Shown: positions 16,873 to 26,084, counted from the first letter of the stretch. The stretch: DNA of 64,000 nt from Streptomyces sp. YIM 130001 (GCF_003574445.1 NZ_KZ984557.1:118647-182646); one strand, 5' to 3'. The notes: a model not told the origin generated them from the sequence alone. Numbers and translations are program-made.

Positions 16873-18750
16873 CTACTGGGTGCTGAACACGATGGCCAGC
16901 GGCGTCACGTCGGAACCGGTGGGCTTGCGTGCGTAGGTTCCTGCCATGAACAGTCGGCCGTCGACGTAACGGATCTCGGAGTAGCTCGGCTGGAAGCTCT
17001 TCTCCACCCGGTTGAGGCTCCGGTCCGCCGGGTTCTCCATCAGCACGGTCGACTGGAAGGAGTCGCCGTTGATGCTGACGACCTGGCCGCCCTTGTCGTA
17101 CGGGCCGGTCTTGTACGCGAGCAGGTTCGTGCCGTCCATCCGCAGCGGGCTGATCGAGTACTTGTCACCCGCGTCGGCACGGTCGGAGGTCTGCTTGCCG
17201 GTCTTCAGGTCGAAGGACACGATCTCGTTGGTCTGTCCGTACTCGCCGGTGCCGGCGTCGTGCTCCTCGGTCGGCAGGTAGATCTTGCCGTTGCCGATGA
17301 CCACCTGGGAGCAGCCGCTGACCTCGGTGCTCTTGCACTCGGCGCCGTACTTCTCGGCATCCGCCGTGATCTTGGTGATCAGCTTGCCGGTCTTGTCGTC
17401 GATCGAGAAGAAGTCCGAGATGCCGCTGCCGTCTCCCGCGGTGTCACCGACGTCCGCCGCGACCACCAGCGGCTTGCTGGAGACGATGTGCGGGTACTCG
17501 ATGCCGGACGACATCTTGTACGAGGCCAGGACCTTGCCGTTCTTGGGGTCGATCGTCTGGATCGTGTTCGTCGCGCTGTCGTAGGGACCGCACTTGCGGA
17601 CCACGGCGAGGGCCTCGCCGCCCTGATAGCCGACGTCCTTGCACTCGTCCGCGCTCACCTCGGGCTGCCACAGGGACTTGCCGGACTTGACGTCCCACGC
17701 GGCGCCGCCGCTGGTGCCGCCGGCCGCGACCGTGTCACCGCTGATGGTGACCTCGTCCATGCGGACCTTCTCGTCACCGGTCTTCGCCTGCTTCGTCCAC
17801 AGGAGCTTGCCGGAGTTCAGGTCGAGGGCGCCCACCTCGGTGCAACCCTTGTGGGTCTCCTCCTTGGTGGGCTTGCCGCCCTGGAAGACGACGGCGGTGA
17901 TGCCGTCCTCGTTGACCTCGTCCGAGGCCCAGCAGATCGGGCCCTTCAGCGGTACGTCCCAGGACTTCTTGCCGGTCTTGACGTCGTACCCGACGATCTG
18001 GCTGATCCCGCTCTTGGCGTACACCTTGTCGGTGGTCCAGGAGCCGTCGACGACGACGCTGTCGTTCTTCTCCTTCACCTCCGGCATGGGGATCTGGTAA
18101 GCGACCTTGGACTTGGTGTTGGCCGGCGCCTTCTCCTTGCCGCCGCCGGTACCACCGCCGCCCTTGGTGTTGCCGCCCTTGCCCTCGGTGCCGGCCGAGC
18201 TCTTGGCCTCGTCCTTCTTGTCGTCGTCGCCCTTGGAGTTGGCGAACAGGACGCCACCGCCGACGATCAGCGCCACCGCGACCACGGCCGCGATGATGAT
18301 CGTCATCTGGGTGTTCAGCTTCTTGCCGCCGCCGGGCCCACCGGAAGGCGGCGGAGGCTGCTGCTGGTACGAGCCGTACTGCGGCTGCTGCTGTCCCGGG
18401 TAGCCGTACTGACCCGGCGCGGGAGTCGGCTGTCCGGGGCCCTGCGGATAGCCGTAACCGGGTGCAGGGGTGGCCGGCGGCTGGCCGGCACCCGGCGCAC
18501 CGGGCGGTGGCATCGACGGCGGACCCGAAGGCGGCGGGGTCTGCGGCGGGCCGGCGGGCGGCGGCGTCTGCGGGTAGCCGTAGCCCGGGTCCTGCGGAGC
18601 ACCGAAGCCGCCCGGAGGCGGGTCCTGCGGAGCACCGAAACCGCCGGACTGAGGCTCCTGGGGCGTCCCCGGCCCACCTGGCGGCGGGTCCTGAGGCGCT
18701 CCGAAGCCTCCCTGCGGGGGCTCGTTGGGCGGCTGGGGCGGCTGCGTCAT
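16873..18750 (-). CDS. Membrane-anchored PQQ-like beta-propeller protein, paralogue 1
   Basis: A 625-residue protein. Residues 1-147 are cytoplasmic and Pro/Gly/Gln-rich with GGFGAPQDPPPGG repeats. One membrane helix follows (about 149-171, MTIIIAAVVAVALIVGGG). After a charged, glycine-rich linker, an extracytoplasmic beta-propeller spans about 225-625, with repeated blades of the PQQ/BamB type (VGYDVKTGKKSWDVPL, GALDLNSGKLLWTKQ, TIDPKNGKVLASYKM, VSFDLKTGKQTSDR). Such domains usually scaffold protein-protein contacts, and no enzymatic function is implied. ATG has GAGGTAGAGAA upstream. It lies 150 bp after a same-strand paralogue at 18901-20706, so the pair is a tandem duplication. Function unknown. 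Confidence 0.8.
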   Translation of the reverse strand: MTQPPQPPNEPPQGGFGAPQDPPPGGPGTPQEPQSGGFGAPQDPPPGGFGAPQDPGYGYPQTPPPAGPPQTPPPSGPPSMPPPGAPGAGQPPATPAPGYGYPQGPGQPTPAPGQYGYPGQQQPQYGSYQQQPPPPSGGPGGGKKLNTQMTIIIAAVVAVALIVGGGVLFANSKGDDDKKDEAKSSAGTEGKGGNTKGGGGTGGGKEKAPANTKSKVAYQIPMPEVKEKNDSVVVDGSWTTDKVYAKSGISQIVGYDVKTGKKSWDVPLKGPICWASDEVNEDGITAVVFQGGKPTKEETHKGCTEVGALDLNSGKLLWTKQAKTGDEKVRMDEVTISGDTVAAGGTSGGAAWDVKSGKSLWQPEVSADECKDVGYQGGEALAVVRKCGPYDSATNTIQTIDPKNGKVLASYKMSSGIEYPHIVSSKPLVVAADVGDTAGDGSGISDFFSIDDKTGKLITKITADAEKYGAECKSTEVSGCSQVVIGNGKIYLPTEEHDAGTGEYGQTNEIVSFDLKTGKQTSDRADAGDKYSISPLRMDGTNLLAYKTGPYDKGGQVVSINGDSFQSTVLMENPADRSLNRVEKSFQPSYSEIRYVDGRLFMAGTYARKPTGSDVTPLAIVFSTQ

Positions 18751-18900
18751 TTCTCTACCTCTGCGATACGGAACGGGGGCCTTGGCGGTGAGCCACGGTC
18801 GACTTCCGGGAGACCTCGGTCAACTACGGGCGTACTTCACGTACTTGGCGGCCGTGACGATGACGGCCGCCGTCGATCACTCGGGGATGTCCGGCATCGA

Positions 18901-20706
18901 TCACTTACCGAAGGACAGCATGCGCGCCGCGTCCTTGCTGTCGCCGCCGAGCAGCCGCGACGAGGTGATGAAGAAGTGTCCTCCGGAGTACTTCAGCTTC
19001 CCGCTGGTCATCGAGTTCTCGATGCTCGCCGCCGACTCGGGGTGCTTGAGCACGGTGGTCGGCTTGCTGCCGCCTGCACCGAACTTCACGATCGAGCCGG
19101 GCTTGTCGTACGTGGGGTCCACATAGGCGAGCAGGCCGGTGCCCTCGCGCTGCAGCGGCAGTGCGGAGCGGCCCTCGCCGGCCTTGGCGCGCCACTTGGG
19201 CTTGCCGGTGTTCAGGTCGAAGGCGACGATCTCGTTCGACCGGCCGGAGCTGGCGCTGCCCTTGGGCTCGGTGGCCATGTAGAAGCTGTCGGCGTCGGCC
19301 ACCATGCCGTCACAGCCGTTGAGCTGGCGCTCGAGGACCGCGAAGCCGCCGCACTGCTGTCGGAAGTTGTCCTTGCCGCCGTCGAGTTGGGAGCGCACCT
19401 TGCCGCTGTCGGTCAGCGCCATGATGCTCCAGCTCTTCTCGTCCCGGTTGGTCACCGAGATGACGATCGGGTTCGTCGAGTAGACCTTGCTGACCTCCCA
19501 GCCCTTCTTGGAGGCGAACTTCCACTTGGCCTTGCCGGTCTTGGGGTCGATCAGCTTGAGGTTGTCGTTCTCCGTGGAGGTGGAGCAGGAGTCGACCTGC
19601 ATCAGGCGCTCACCGCCGGCGAAGGCGGCGGGGAAGCAGTTGCCGTCCTTCGACGCCTTGAAGAGCTTCTTACCGTCGCTGACACGGAACGCCGTGCCGG
19701 ACTGCGAGCGCGCCGCGGCGACCGTGTTACCGGAGATCGAGAGCTCCAGGCTGATGGCACTGTCGAAGTCGTTGTCCTTCTTCGGCTCCGACTTCCAGCC
19801 CTTCTTGCCCGTCTTGAGGTCGATCATCTGGAGTTGCGAACACTCGGGGTTACCGGTCTTCCCCTCCTTGAACGCGACGACCACCTTGCCGTCCTCCGTG
19901 GCATTGCGCGGAGTGGCGCACACCTCGTAAGGAAGCTTGATCTTCCACTTCTCCTTGCCGGAGGAGACGTCCCAGCCGGTGACCTCGTTGTAGGCGGCCT
20001 GCGCCACGGTGTCGCCGACGACCCAGATGTCCTTCAGCTCCGCGCCGTTGCCGGGCAGGTCCATCTTGTTCGTGCTGACCCAGGCCTTCGCCTCGCCGGG
20101 CTTGCTGGCGAGGTCGTTGTCGCTCTCGCGTCCGCCGCCGCTGCCGTCGCCCTCGTCCACCGGGTCGGACTTGCCGGGCTTCGGGTCGTTGGACTTGCCG
20201 GCCACCGGCTTCTTCGGGTTCTCCTCGTCGTCGCCCCCGCTGACGGCCAGGTACACACCGCCACCGACCACCAGGAGACCGGCCACCGCGGCCGCGATGA
20301 TCATGCCGGGCTTGCCCTTGAAGAACTTGCCGGGGCCGGAACCGCCGTCACCCGGACCACCGGGAGCGGGGGCACCGGGGAACTGGGGCGGCGGCGTCTG
20401 CCCGTAGCCGGGCTGCTGCTGGCCGTACGGACCGGGCTGGTTGTACGGACCGGGCTGCTGGCCGTAGGGGCCGGGCTGGTTGTACGGGCCGGGCTGGCCG
20501 TAACCGCCACCCGCCGGCGGAGTCTGCGGATAGCCGTAACCGGGCGCCGGCGCGGGCCCGCCCTGCGGCGGAGCCGGGGGCTGGGCCGGCGGCTGGCCGG
20601 GCGGCTGGGGCGGCATGCCCGGGGACGCGGGCGAGCCCTGCTGAGGGTCCTGCGGAGCACCAAAACCGCCCTGGGGCTGTGGCGGCTGGTCGGGCGGCTG
20701 GGTCAT
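18901..20706 (-). CDS. Membrane-anchored PQQ-like beta-propeller protein, paralogue 2
   Basis: A 601-residue homologue of the adjacent downstream protein, with the same architecture: a Pro/Gln-rich cytoplasmic N-terminus (1-130) with QPGPYNQPGPYGQQ repeats, one membrane helix (about 135-157, GMIIAAAVAGLLVVGGGVYLA), a charged linker and a beta-propeller (about 205-600) with blades such as GWDVSSGKEKWKIKLP, QMIDLKTGKKGWKSE, KLIDPKTGKAKWKF and VAFDLNTGKPKWRAK. Cysteines in the propeller (for example CATPRNAT, CFPAAF) could form disulfides outside the cell. The shared N-terminal MTQPPxxPPxxxxGGFGAPQDP shows recent common origin. The ATG follows GAGGTATCGCGCTG. No function is known to me. Confidence 0.8.
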   Translation of the reverse strand: MTQPPDQPPQPQGGFGAPQDPQQGSPASPGMPPQPPGQPPAQPPAPPQGGPAPAPGYGYPQTPPAGGGYGQPGPYNQPGPYGQQPGPYNQPGPYGQQQPGYGQTPPPQFPGAPAPGGPGDGGSGPGKFFKGKPGMIIAAAVAGLLVVGGGVYLAVSGGDDEENPKKPVAGKSNDPKPGKSDPVDEGDGSGGGRESDNDLASKPGEAKAWVSTNKMDLPGNGAELKDIWVVGDTVAQAAYNEVTGWDVSSGKEKWKIKLPYEVCATPRNATEDGKVVVAFKEGKTGNPECSQLQMIDLKTGKKGWKSEPKKDNDFDSAISLELSISGNTVAAARSQSGTAFRVSDGKKLFKASKDGNCFPAAFAGGERLMQVDSCSTSTENDNLKLIDPKTGKAKWKFASKKGWEVSKVYSTNPIVISVTNRDEKSWSIMALTDSGKVRSQLDGGKDNFRQQCGGFAVLERQLNGCDGMVADADSFYMATEPKGSASSGRSNEIVAFDLNTGKPKWRAKAGEGRSALPLQREGTGLLAYVDPTYDKPGSIVKFGAGGSKPTTVLKHPESAASIENSMTSGKLKYSGGHFFITSSRLLGGDSKDAARMLSFGK

Positions 20707-20952
20707 CAGCGCGATACCTCATCACACGGTTCCCCACACCCGTACGGCCTCCCCCGCAATTCCGTTGGTCAAATCCCCCCGGAAAGGAGCGTATCGGGCA
20801 TGGTTCCCGCAACTCTGCGTCAGTCGAGCGGGAGTTCTTTCTATCACTGACCTGTGCATGGACACTGGTGCGGTCGATCCCCTGTTCCCAAGGGCGGACC
20901 CGGCCGTGATGCCTCCGTTACGTCGGCGTCCGGCGCTTCGGCCACCGCCGAA

Positions 20953-22761
20953 TCAGACGTCCTCGGCGAGCTCGAGCCAGCGCATCTCCAACTCTTCACG
21001 CTCTCCGGTCAGTTCACGCAACTCCGCGTCCAGCTTGGCGACCAGGCCGAAATCCGTGGCGTTCTCGGCGATCTCCGCGTGCAGTTTCGATTCCCTGCCG
21101 GAGACCTTGTCCAGCTGCCGCTCGATCTTCTGCAGTTCCTTCTTCGCCGCCCGGGTGTCCGCGGACGAGCGGCCGCCGCTCGTGGCTGCCGGGGCTGCGG
21201 GCGCGGACGCCGCGGACGCCGCCGCGGCCATCGCGTGCCGGCGCTCCAGGTACTCGTCGATCCCGCGCGGCAGCATCCGCAGCGTCGCGTCACCCAGCAG
21301 CGCGAACACCCGGTCCGTGGTGCGCTCCACGAAGAACCGGTCGTGCGAGATCACCACCATCGAGCCCGGCCAGCCGTCGAGGACGTCCTCGAGCTGGGTG
21401 AGGGTCTCGATGTCCAGGTCGTTGGTCGGCTCGTCGAGGAAGAGGACGTTGGGCTCGTCCATCAGGAGCCGCAGGATCTGCAGCCGCCGCCGCTCGCCGC
21501 CGGAGAGGTCACCGACGGGCGTCCACTGCTTGTCCTTGTTGAAGCCGAACTGCTCGCAGAGCTGGCCCGCCGTCATCTCCCGGCCCTTGCCGAGGTCCAC
21601 CCGGTCGCGTACCTGCTGGACGGCCTCGAGGACCCGCAGATTCGGGGCCAGTTCGCCCACTTCCTGGGAGAGATAGGCCAGTTTGACCGTCTTGCCGACC
21701 ACGATGTGGCCGGCAGCCGGCTGCTCCTCGCCCTCACTGCGGGCTGCGTCGGCCATCGCGCGCAGCAGTGAGGTCTTGCCCGCGCCGTTCACGCCCACCA
21801 GGCCGACCCGGTCGCCCGGGCCGAGCTGCCAGGTCAGATGCTTCAGGAGCAGCTTGGGCCCGGCCGTCACGGTGACGTCCTCGAGGTCGATGACCGTCTT
21901 GCCGAGCCGGGACGAGGCGAACTTCATCAGCTCGGACGCGTCCCGCGGTGGCGGTACGTCCTTGATCAATTCATTGGCCGCCTCCACCCGGAAGCGCGGC
22001 TTCGAGGTACGGGCCGGGGCGCCGCGACGCAGCCACGCCAGCTCCTTGCGGACCAGGTTCTGCCGCTTGGTCTCCTCGGTGGCGGCGATCCGCTCGCGCT
22101 CGGCCCGCGCGAACACGTAGTCGCTGTAGCCGCCCTCGTACTCGTAGACGTCGCCGCGCTGTACGTCCCACATGCGGGTGCAGACCTGGTCCAGGAACCA
22201 GCGGTCGTGGGTGACGCAGACGAGCGCGGAGCGGCGGGCGCGCAGATGCGCGGCGAGCCAGGAGATGCCCTCGACGTCCAGGTGGTTGGTCGGCTCGTCG
22301 AGGACGATCAGGTCGGGTTCGCCGATCAGTAGCTTGGCGAGCGCGATACGGCGGCGTTCACCACCGGACAGCGGGCCGATCACGGTGTCCAGGCCGCTCT
22401 CGAATCCCGGCAGGTCGAGGCCGCCGAAGAGCCCCGTCAGCACGTCCCGGATCCGGGCGCTGCCCGCCCATTCGTGGTCGGCGAGGTCGCCGATCACCTC
22501 GTGGCGCACGGTCGCTGCCGGGTCGAGTGAGTCGTGCTGGGTCAGCACGCCGAGCCGCAGTCCGCCGCTGTGCGTGACCCGGCCGGTGTCGGGCTCCTCG
22601 AGGGCGGCGAGGAGCCGGATCAGGGTGGTCTTGCCGTCCCCGTTCCGTCCGACGACGCCGATCCGGTCGCCCTCCGAGACGCCGAGGGAGACGCCGTCGA
22701 GCAGGGCACGGGTGCCGTACACCTTGGCCACAGACTCGACATTGACCAGATTGACGGCCAT
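20953..22761 (-). CDS. ABC-F family ATP-binding protein (ribosome-associated type)
   Basis: A 602-residue protein with two ABC ATPase domains and no membrane part. Walker A motifs are GRNGDGKT (38-45) and GVNGAGKT; both signature motifs read LSGGERRR; the Walker B regions are LIVLDEPTNHLD and VLFLDEPTNDLD. Between them is the ABC-F linker (about 230-300), rich in Arg/Lys. The C-terminus is a coiled coil (about 530-600), as in Uup. ABC-F proteins act on ribosomes during stalled or antibiotic-inhibited translation. Housekeeping versus resistance roles cannot be told apart here. The ATG at 22761 is preferred over the preceding TTG because GGAG lies eight bases upstream. Confidence 0.88.
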   Translation of the reverse strand: MAVNLVNVESVAKVYGTRALLDGVSLGVSEGDRIGVVGRNGDGKTTLIRLLAALEEPDTGRVTHSGGLRLGVLTQHDSLDPAATVRHEVIGDLADHEWAGSARIRDVLTGLFGGLDLPGFESGLDTVIGPLSGGERRRIALAKLLIGEPDLIVLDEPTNHLDVEGISWLAAHLRARRSALVCVTHDRWFLDQVCTRMWDVQRGDVYEYEGGYSDYVFARAERERIAATEETKRQNLVRKELAWLRRGAPARTSKPRFRVEAANELIKDVPPPRDASELMKFASSRLGKTVIDLEDVTVTAGPKLLLKHLTWQLGPGDRVGLVGVNGAGKTSLLRAMADAARSEGEEQPAAGHIVVGKTVKLAYLSQEVGELAPNLRVLEAVQQVRDRVDLGKGREMTAGQLCEQFGFNKDKQWTPVGDLSGGERRRLQILRLLMDEPNVLFLDEPTNDLDIETLTQLEDVLDGWPGSMVVISHDRFFVERTTDRVFALLGDATLRMLPRGIDEYLERRHAMAAAASAASAPAAPAATSGGRSSADTRAAKKELQKIERQLDKVSGRESKLHAEIAENATDFGLVAKLDAELRELTGEREELEMRWLELAEDV

Positions 22762-22999
22762 CAAAGCTCCAGAAGAGGGGACGATCGGTTCTCCAGCTTA
22801 CGGCCCTGACCACGGCCCTCCGTCGGCGCGTCTCGCGCCGCCGATACCCGAGAAAGGGCTGCAACGGCGGGGATTCGGTATTCCGGGCGACATCTCGACG
22901 AGAGGGGGCGCGCAACGTCGAACAAGCGTGTAGCTTCCGGGGAACGGAGGGCCGGGGGGCCCGGTCGTTCGGGTCGGTGGGGGAATTGGGGGTTGCCCG

Positions 23000-23773
23000 A
23001 TGGGTGTGCGACTCATGGTGGTGGACGACCACCGGCTGCTCGCCGAGGCACTCGCCTCGGCACTCAAACTGCGCGGGCACCGGGTGCTCGCCGCGGCCGC
23101 GCCCGCCGCGGGGGCCGCCGAACTCGTCGTACAGCGCGCGCCCGAGGTCTGTCTGCTCGGCACGGCCACGCCCGCGGAGCCGGGCATCTTCGATCCGGTC
23201 GTCCGCATCAAGCGCGAGCGCCCGCAGATCGCCGTGGTCGTCCTGGGCCCGGTGCCGAACCCGCGCGGGATCGCCGCCGCCTTCGCCGCCGGTGCTTCCG
23301 GATACGTGCGCCACGACGAGCGCATCGAGGGTGTCGAGCGGGCCATGATGAAGGCGCGGGCCGGCGAGGCAGCAGTGGCTCCGCAACTGCTGCAGGGCGC
23401 CTTCGGCGAGCTGCTCAACCCGGCCGCTCAGCCGGACGACGAGGGCCAGCGGCTGCTGCAACTGCTCACCCCGCGCGAGGTCGAGGTCCTGGTCCGGGTC
23501 GCCGACGGCGAGGACACCCGGCTGATCGCGGCCGGCATGGGCATCGCTCCCAGCACGGCCCGTACCCACGTACAGCGGGTCCTGATGAAACTGAACGTGG
23601 GCTCCCGCCTGGAGGCGGCCGCCCTCGCGGCCCGGACCGGTCTGCTCGACCGTGCGGTTCCGCTGGGCGATACGGCGGGGCGCGGCGGCGAGGTGCCGGC
23701 CGCGCGCAATGGCGGCGAGGTGGACCGACACGTCTCGTACCCGTCCACGCCGCAGGGGCCGGAGTTGCGATGA
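23000..23773 (+). CDS. Atypical LuxR/NarL-type response regulator lacking the phospho-acceptor Asp
   Basis: A 257-residue regulator. The receiver-like domain (1-120) keeps the acidic pocket (VVDDH, D9-D10) but the beta-3 phospho-acceptor position reads CLLGTATP, so Gly54 replaces Asp. The usual Lys of beta-5 is Arg (GYVRHD). A NarL/LuxR helix-turn-helix follows at about 157-215 (LTPREVEVLVRVADG, then IAPSTARTHVQRVLMKL). It therefore probably works without phosphorylation, perhaps through a ligand or constitutively. No histidine kinase is adjacent. A second LuxR regulator at 29774 retains the Asp. Its stop codon lies inside a 21-bp terminator stem. Confidence 0.85.
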   Translation: MGVRLMVVDDHRLLAEALASALKLRGHRVLAAAAPAAGAAELVVQRAPEVCLLGTATPAEPGIFDPVVRIKRERPQIAVVVLGPVPNPRGIAAAFAAGASGYVRHDERIEGVERAMMKARAGEAAVAPQLLQGAFGELLNPAAQPDDEGQRLLQLLTPREVEVLVRVADGEDTRLIAAGMGIAPSTARTHVQRVLMKLNVGSRLEAAALAARTGLLDRAVPLGDTAGRGGEVPAARNGGEVDRHVSYPSTPQGPELR

Positions 23774-23793
23774 ACTCCGGCCCCTGCGGCGTG
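23746..23793. terminator. Strong bidirectional hairpin overlapping the LuxR stop codon
   Basis: A perfect 21-bp stem, starting CACGCCGCAGG and ending CCTGCGGCGTG, has a 6-nt loop GCGATG that contains part of the final codons and the stop. It separates the LuxR gene from the convergent membrane gene at 23818-24123. Confidence 0.85.
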
Positions 23794-23817
23794 TGTTGAT
23801 CCGGCACCCGTGACCGG

Positions 23818-24123
23818 TCAGCCGGTCTCGTCCGTGGCCGCCGACTGCTCGGCCTCCGGCGCCTGGGGCGCCTCGGTCGGCCGCAGCTTCAGCCAGACCA
23901 GGAAGAACAGGCCGAGCGCGAGCATGGCGAGCCCGGTCCACAGGTTGATGTTGACGCCCTCGGCCTTGTCCAGGTCCGCGTCGGACACGGTGAACCCGGC
24001 GATCGTCACGATCACGCCGTAGACGACGAACAGGCCGCCGATGATGCGCCTGATGTCGAAGAGCCGGGCCGCGGTCGCGGACTTGCGCTCCAGCTCGGAG
24101 ACTTCCTTCTGCAGTTCAGACAT
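23818..24123 (-). CDS. Small membrane protein of the symporter operon
   Basis: A 101-residue protein with two hydrophobic segments (about 26-47, IIGGLFVVYGVIVTIAGFTV, and 61-81, LWTGLAMLALGLFFLVWLK). The N-terminus is a charged helix (SELQKEVSELERKSATAARLF) and the C-terminus an acidic tail. It starts 21 bp after the stop of the sodium:solute symporter and is surely co-transcribed. Small two-helix partners are common next to such symporters, but this is not the DUF485 type seen at 53183. I cannot assign a precise role; an accessory or stabilising subunit is an inference. Confidence 0.75.
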   Translation of the reverse strand: MSELQKEVSELERKSATAARLFDIRRIIGGLFVVYGVIVTIAGFTVSDADLDKAEGVNINLWTGLAMLALGLFFLVWLKLRPTEAPQAPEAEQSAATDETG

Positions 24124-24144
24124 GGTGTTTCAGCCTCCGATCGG

Positions 24145-25815
24145 TCAGAACGAGTACGGGATGTAGCAGAGGGCGGAGATCACGAGCGCGCTCCAGCCGA
24201 GCAGCGCGGGCTTGCGGTACCAAGCCTGGTCGCCCTCCTCCGGCGGTGCCTCCATACCCGGACTCGGCATGCCGTAGACGAGTCCCGCGAGCTCGGACTC
24301 GGGCTTCGGCGTGGTGAAGAGGGTGACCGTCACCATCACGACGGCACCGGCCACGAAGCCCACGATCGCAGACACGAAGTTGGCGCCCTGGTCGCTGGGG
24401 ATGTCGATGATGCCCTGCTTGTAGAGCACGAAGTAGTTGACCATCGCGGCGCCGGTGCCGGCGACGAGGCCCCAGACACCCGACTTCATCGAGGCCCGCT
24501 TCCAGAACATACCGATGATGAAGACCACGAACATCGGCACGTTGAAGAACGTGAACAGCGTCTGCAGGTACGTCATGATGTTCGAGAAGCTGGCGGCCAC
24601 GAAGGCCGTGCCGATCGAGGCCACCACGCCGATCGCCGTGATGAGACGCCCGAAGCGCAGGTAGTACCGGTCGTCCCGGTCCGTCTTCACGTACTTGCCC
24701 CAGATGTCGTACGTGAACACGGTGTTGAACGACGACACGTTGGCCGCCATACCGGCCATGAAGGCCGCGATCAGACCGGTCACGGCGATGCCGAGCACAC
24801 CGTTGGGCAGCAGTTCCTGCATCAGCAGCGGGATGGCGTCGTTGTACGTCAGGTCGGAGCCCGAGGTGCCGATCTTCGGGACCACGACAGCGGCGGCCAG
24901 GCCCGGGATCATCACCAGGAAGACGATGAAGATCTTCGGGAAGGCGGCGATGAGCGGGGTGCGCTTGGCGGCGGACATGTTCTTCGCCGACAGGGCGCGC
25001 TGCACCTCGGCGAAGTTGGTCGTCCAGTAGCCGAAGGACAGCACGAAGCCGAGGCCGAGGATGATCGTGAGCCAGTTGGCCCCGAGCGCGTTGGAGTCGC
25101 CGATGCCCGTATTGCCCCAGGCGGTCATGAAGCTGTCGCCGTGGTTCTTGGTGAGCGACGCCGAGAGGCCGTCCCAGCCACCGACCCGCTTGAGGGCGAG
25201 GATGGTGAGCGGGATGAGGGCCGCGAGGATCACGAAGAACTGCAGGACCTCGTTGTAGATCGCCGAGGACAGGCCGCCGATCGTGATGTACGCGAGGACG
25301 AAGACGCCGGCGACGACGATCGACACCCACTGGGGCCAGCCGAGCAGCGCTTCCACGACGATCGACATGGCGTACAGGTTCACGCCCGCGATCAGGATCG
25401 CGGCGAAGGCGAACAGTACGGAGCTCAGCAGGTGTGCGGACTTGTCGAATCGCTGCAGCAGGAACTCGGGGACGCTTCGGACCTTGGAGCCGTAGTAGAA
25501 CGGCATCATCACCAGGCCGAGGAAGACCATGGCGGGGATGGCGCCGATCCAGTACCAGTGCACGACGGCGACGCCGTACTGGGCGCCGGTGGCTGCCATG
25601 CCCAGGATCTCGGTGGCACCGAGGTTGGCCGCCACGAAGGCGAGACCGGTGACCCAGGCGGGCAGTGAGCGGCCCGACAGGAAGAAGTCCAGGCTGGTCT
25701 TCACGCTTCGGCGAGCGGCGAATCCGATACCGAGCACCACGACGAAGTAGATCGCCAGGAGCGTGTAGTCCAGACCGTTGGTGGGGAGCCGAAGCCCTTC
25801 GGCCAGGTATTGCAT
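24145..25815 (-). CDS. Sodium:solute symporter (SSS family), probable galactose/sugar type
   Basis: A 556-residue transporter with about 14 membrane helices. Family motifs include the first helix ending GFAARRSVKTSLDFFLSGR, then FVAANLGATEILGMAATGAQYG and a conserved GGLSSAIYNEVLQFFVI. It couples sodium uptake to solute import. It diverges from galT-galE-galK, and the sequence is closer to SGLT-like sugar carriers (ATEILGMAATGAQYG) than to acetate or proline carriers, so galactose is the favoured substrate by inference. ATG at 25815. It is co-transcribed with the small membrane protein downstream and shares a 269-bp control region with galT. Confidence 0.85.
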   Translation of the reverse strand: MQYLAEGLRLPTNGLDYTLLAIYFVVVLGIGFAARRSVKTSLDFFLSGRSLPAWVTGLAFVAANLGATEILGMAATGAQYGVAVVHWYWIGAIPAMVFLGLVMMPFYYGSKVRSVPEFLLQRFDKSAHLLSSVLFAFAAILIAGVNLYAMSIVVEALLGWPQWVSIVVAGVFVLAYITIGGLSSAIYNEVLQFFVILAALIPLTILALKRVGGWDGLSASLTKNHGDSFMTAWGNTGIGDSNALGANWLTIILGLGFVLSFGYWTTNFAEVQRALSAKNMSAAKRTPLIAAFPKIFIVFLVMIPGLAAAVVVPKIGTSGSDLTYNDAIPLLMQELLPNGVLGIAVTGLIAAFMAGMAANVSSFNTVFTYDIWGKYVKTDRDDRYYLRFGRLITAIGVVASIGTAFVAASFSNIMTYLQTLFTFFNVPMFVVFIIGMFWKRASMKSGVWGLVAGTGAAMVNYFVLYKQGIIDIPSDQGANFVSAIVGFVAGAVVMVTVTLFTTPKPESELAGLVYGMPSPGMEAPPEEGDQAWYRKPALLGWSALVISALCYIPYSF

Positions 25816-25867
25816 GGGGGAACTCGCTTCGTTGCGCGAACTGATCAGACGCGAACCTACGCTTCCA

Positions 25868-25884
25868 TGTTCAAAAAATGAACA
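25868..25884. promoter_or_regulatory. Inverted repeat in the symporter-galT control region
   Basis: TGTTCA-AAAAA-TGAACA is a perfect 6-bp inverted repeat with an A5 spacer, 53 bp upstream of the symporter ATG. Two further GTTC half-sites occur at about 25899-25912 (GTTCTTTGTTTGTTC). A repressor or activator common to galactose uptake and use could bind here. Confidence 0.45.
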
Positions 25885-26018
25885 CCTCGCTGAGGTTCTT
25901 TGTTTGTTCGTGATCGAGTGAGGTGGATTCGATCGCGTCGTCCGGCGGCTGAAGGTGTACTCCCAGGGGGAGTTGGCATCGAAGCTGGTTCACCGGCGGG
26001 GTGCGTGGCGTCCGTCTC

Positions 26019-26047
26019 TTGACGGTGGTGTTTGCTTGTGGTTTGTT
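26019..26047 (+). promoter_or_regulatory. Candidate promoter of galTEK
   Basis: TTGACG (26019-26024) is followed after 17 bp by TTTGTT, a poor -10. The stretch up to the GTG is rich in GTT/TGT repeats. Known Streptomyces gal promoters are galactose-inducible, but the exact start site is not determined here. Confidence 0.35.
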
Positions 26048-26084
26048 GTGTTGAGTTCTGTGTGATGGACGTGGGGAGTCCCAA

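Noticed and set aside
17260..20850. 1,196-codon ORF on + across both propeller genes
   Set aside because: It is antisense to two clear genes with recognisable domains and repeats. High GC content leaves long shadow frames. Its sequence is Leu/Gly/Arg-rich without a family pattern.
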